Origin: Leptospira abararensis
GTDB taxonomy: Bacteria; Spirochaetota; Leptospiria; Leptospirales; Leptospiraceae
Length of the DNA stretch: 64,000 bases
NCBI RefSeq assembly: GCF_016918735.1
Contig: NZ_JAFFPR010000048.1
Span: forward strand, 1-64,000
Direction of reading: 5' to 3'
The notes beneath the pieces were generated by a model. The model was given only the letters and a program-made list of their open reading frames with translations, was not told the DNA's origin and searched no databases. The position numbers and the translations under genes were made by a program. The number at the start of each line of letters is the position of its first letter. The first letter of the stretch is position 1. Of the stretch, positions 63,963-64,000 are shown one piece after another.

Positions 63963-64000
63963 GTGCTCTACGAAGATGAAATCTATGTCTTCCCCCCTCA
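63963..64000 (+). CDS. Start of an unidentified gene cut by the right edge
   Basis: Twelve codons from GTG at 63963 (reading MLYEDEIYVFPP), preceded 12 bases upstream by AAAGGAG. TTG at 63961 in another frame is an alternative. Too short for any identity; it is divergent from the kinase pair. Confidence 0.35.
   Translation, partial: MLYEDEIYVFPP

Noticed and set aside
1..64000. Search for tRNA genes, CRISPR arrays, insertion sequences and phage genes
   Set aside because: No cloverleaf, regularly spaced repeat, transposase or phage structural motif was seen by reading.

Overview
The window looks like a chromosomal segment of a Leptospira, probably from the saprophytic side of the genus. This rests on moderately AT-rich DNA, many small lipoproteins with Leptospira-like lipoboxes (LLSC, LLGC, LYSC), Leptospira-style transcription regulators, and a 23S rRNA fragment whose 3' end resembles spirochaete 23S. 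The species call is inference. No tRNA, intact rRNA, CRISPR array, prophage or insertion sequence was seen.

Region 1 (1-16.6 kb) is a nearly self-contained nitrate-assimilation and molybdenum-cofactor module. A leftward gene running off the left edge encodes an assimilatory nitrate reductase fused to a NirB/NasB-type FAD/NAD(P)H domain. Divergent from it run nirB, nirD, cobA (siroheme), a moaC-moaB fusion, moeA, the nitrate transporter narK and a second single-subunit molybdoenzyme. A moeB/rhodanese gene follows on the minus strand, then moaA, moaD, moaE, mobA and a HAD phosphatase. Good sigma-54 (-24/-12) promoters precede nirB, narK and the nitrate reductase, with GTAC/CTAC palindromes nearby. 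This suggests joint nitrogen control: NarK imports nitrate, the fusion reduces it, NirBD reduces nitrite to ammonium, CobA supplies siroheme and the moa/moe/mob genes supply Moco.

Region 2 (16.8-30.8 kb) is mixed: lipoproteins, a small sensor kinase, a YdeI-like protein, an M14 peptidase, an alpha/beta hydrolase, Tag glycosylase, a TolC-RND-TetR efflux operon without an adaptor gene, a MarR regulator with two copies of a perfect palindrome, and Rnk.

Region 3 (31-42.2 kb) is a series of regulator-plus-target pairs, three of which have a visible operator: MarR/thiolase, ArsR/membrane protein beside a sulfide:quinone-reductase-like gene, and TetR/lipoprotein hydrolase.

Region 4 (42.3-57.9 kb) holds a chemoreceptor with a small partner protein, a remnant of an EAL-domain gene, ArsM, a lipoprotein metalloprotease with a HEAT-repeat partner, an AraC/acyl-CoA-synthetase pair, an RRM protein and several hypothetical lipoproteins.

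Region 5 (58-64 kb) has a large 7TM hybrid histidine kinase, a degraded 3' fragment of a 23S rRNA gene, a DEAD-box helicase, a dispersed GC-rich repeat (second copy near 30.3 kb), and a zeta-toxin-like kinase directly abutting a small glycine-rich protein that appears to be expressed from a leaderless promoter.
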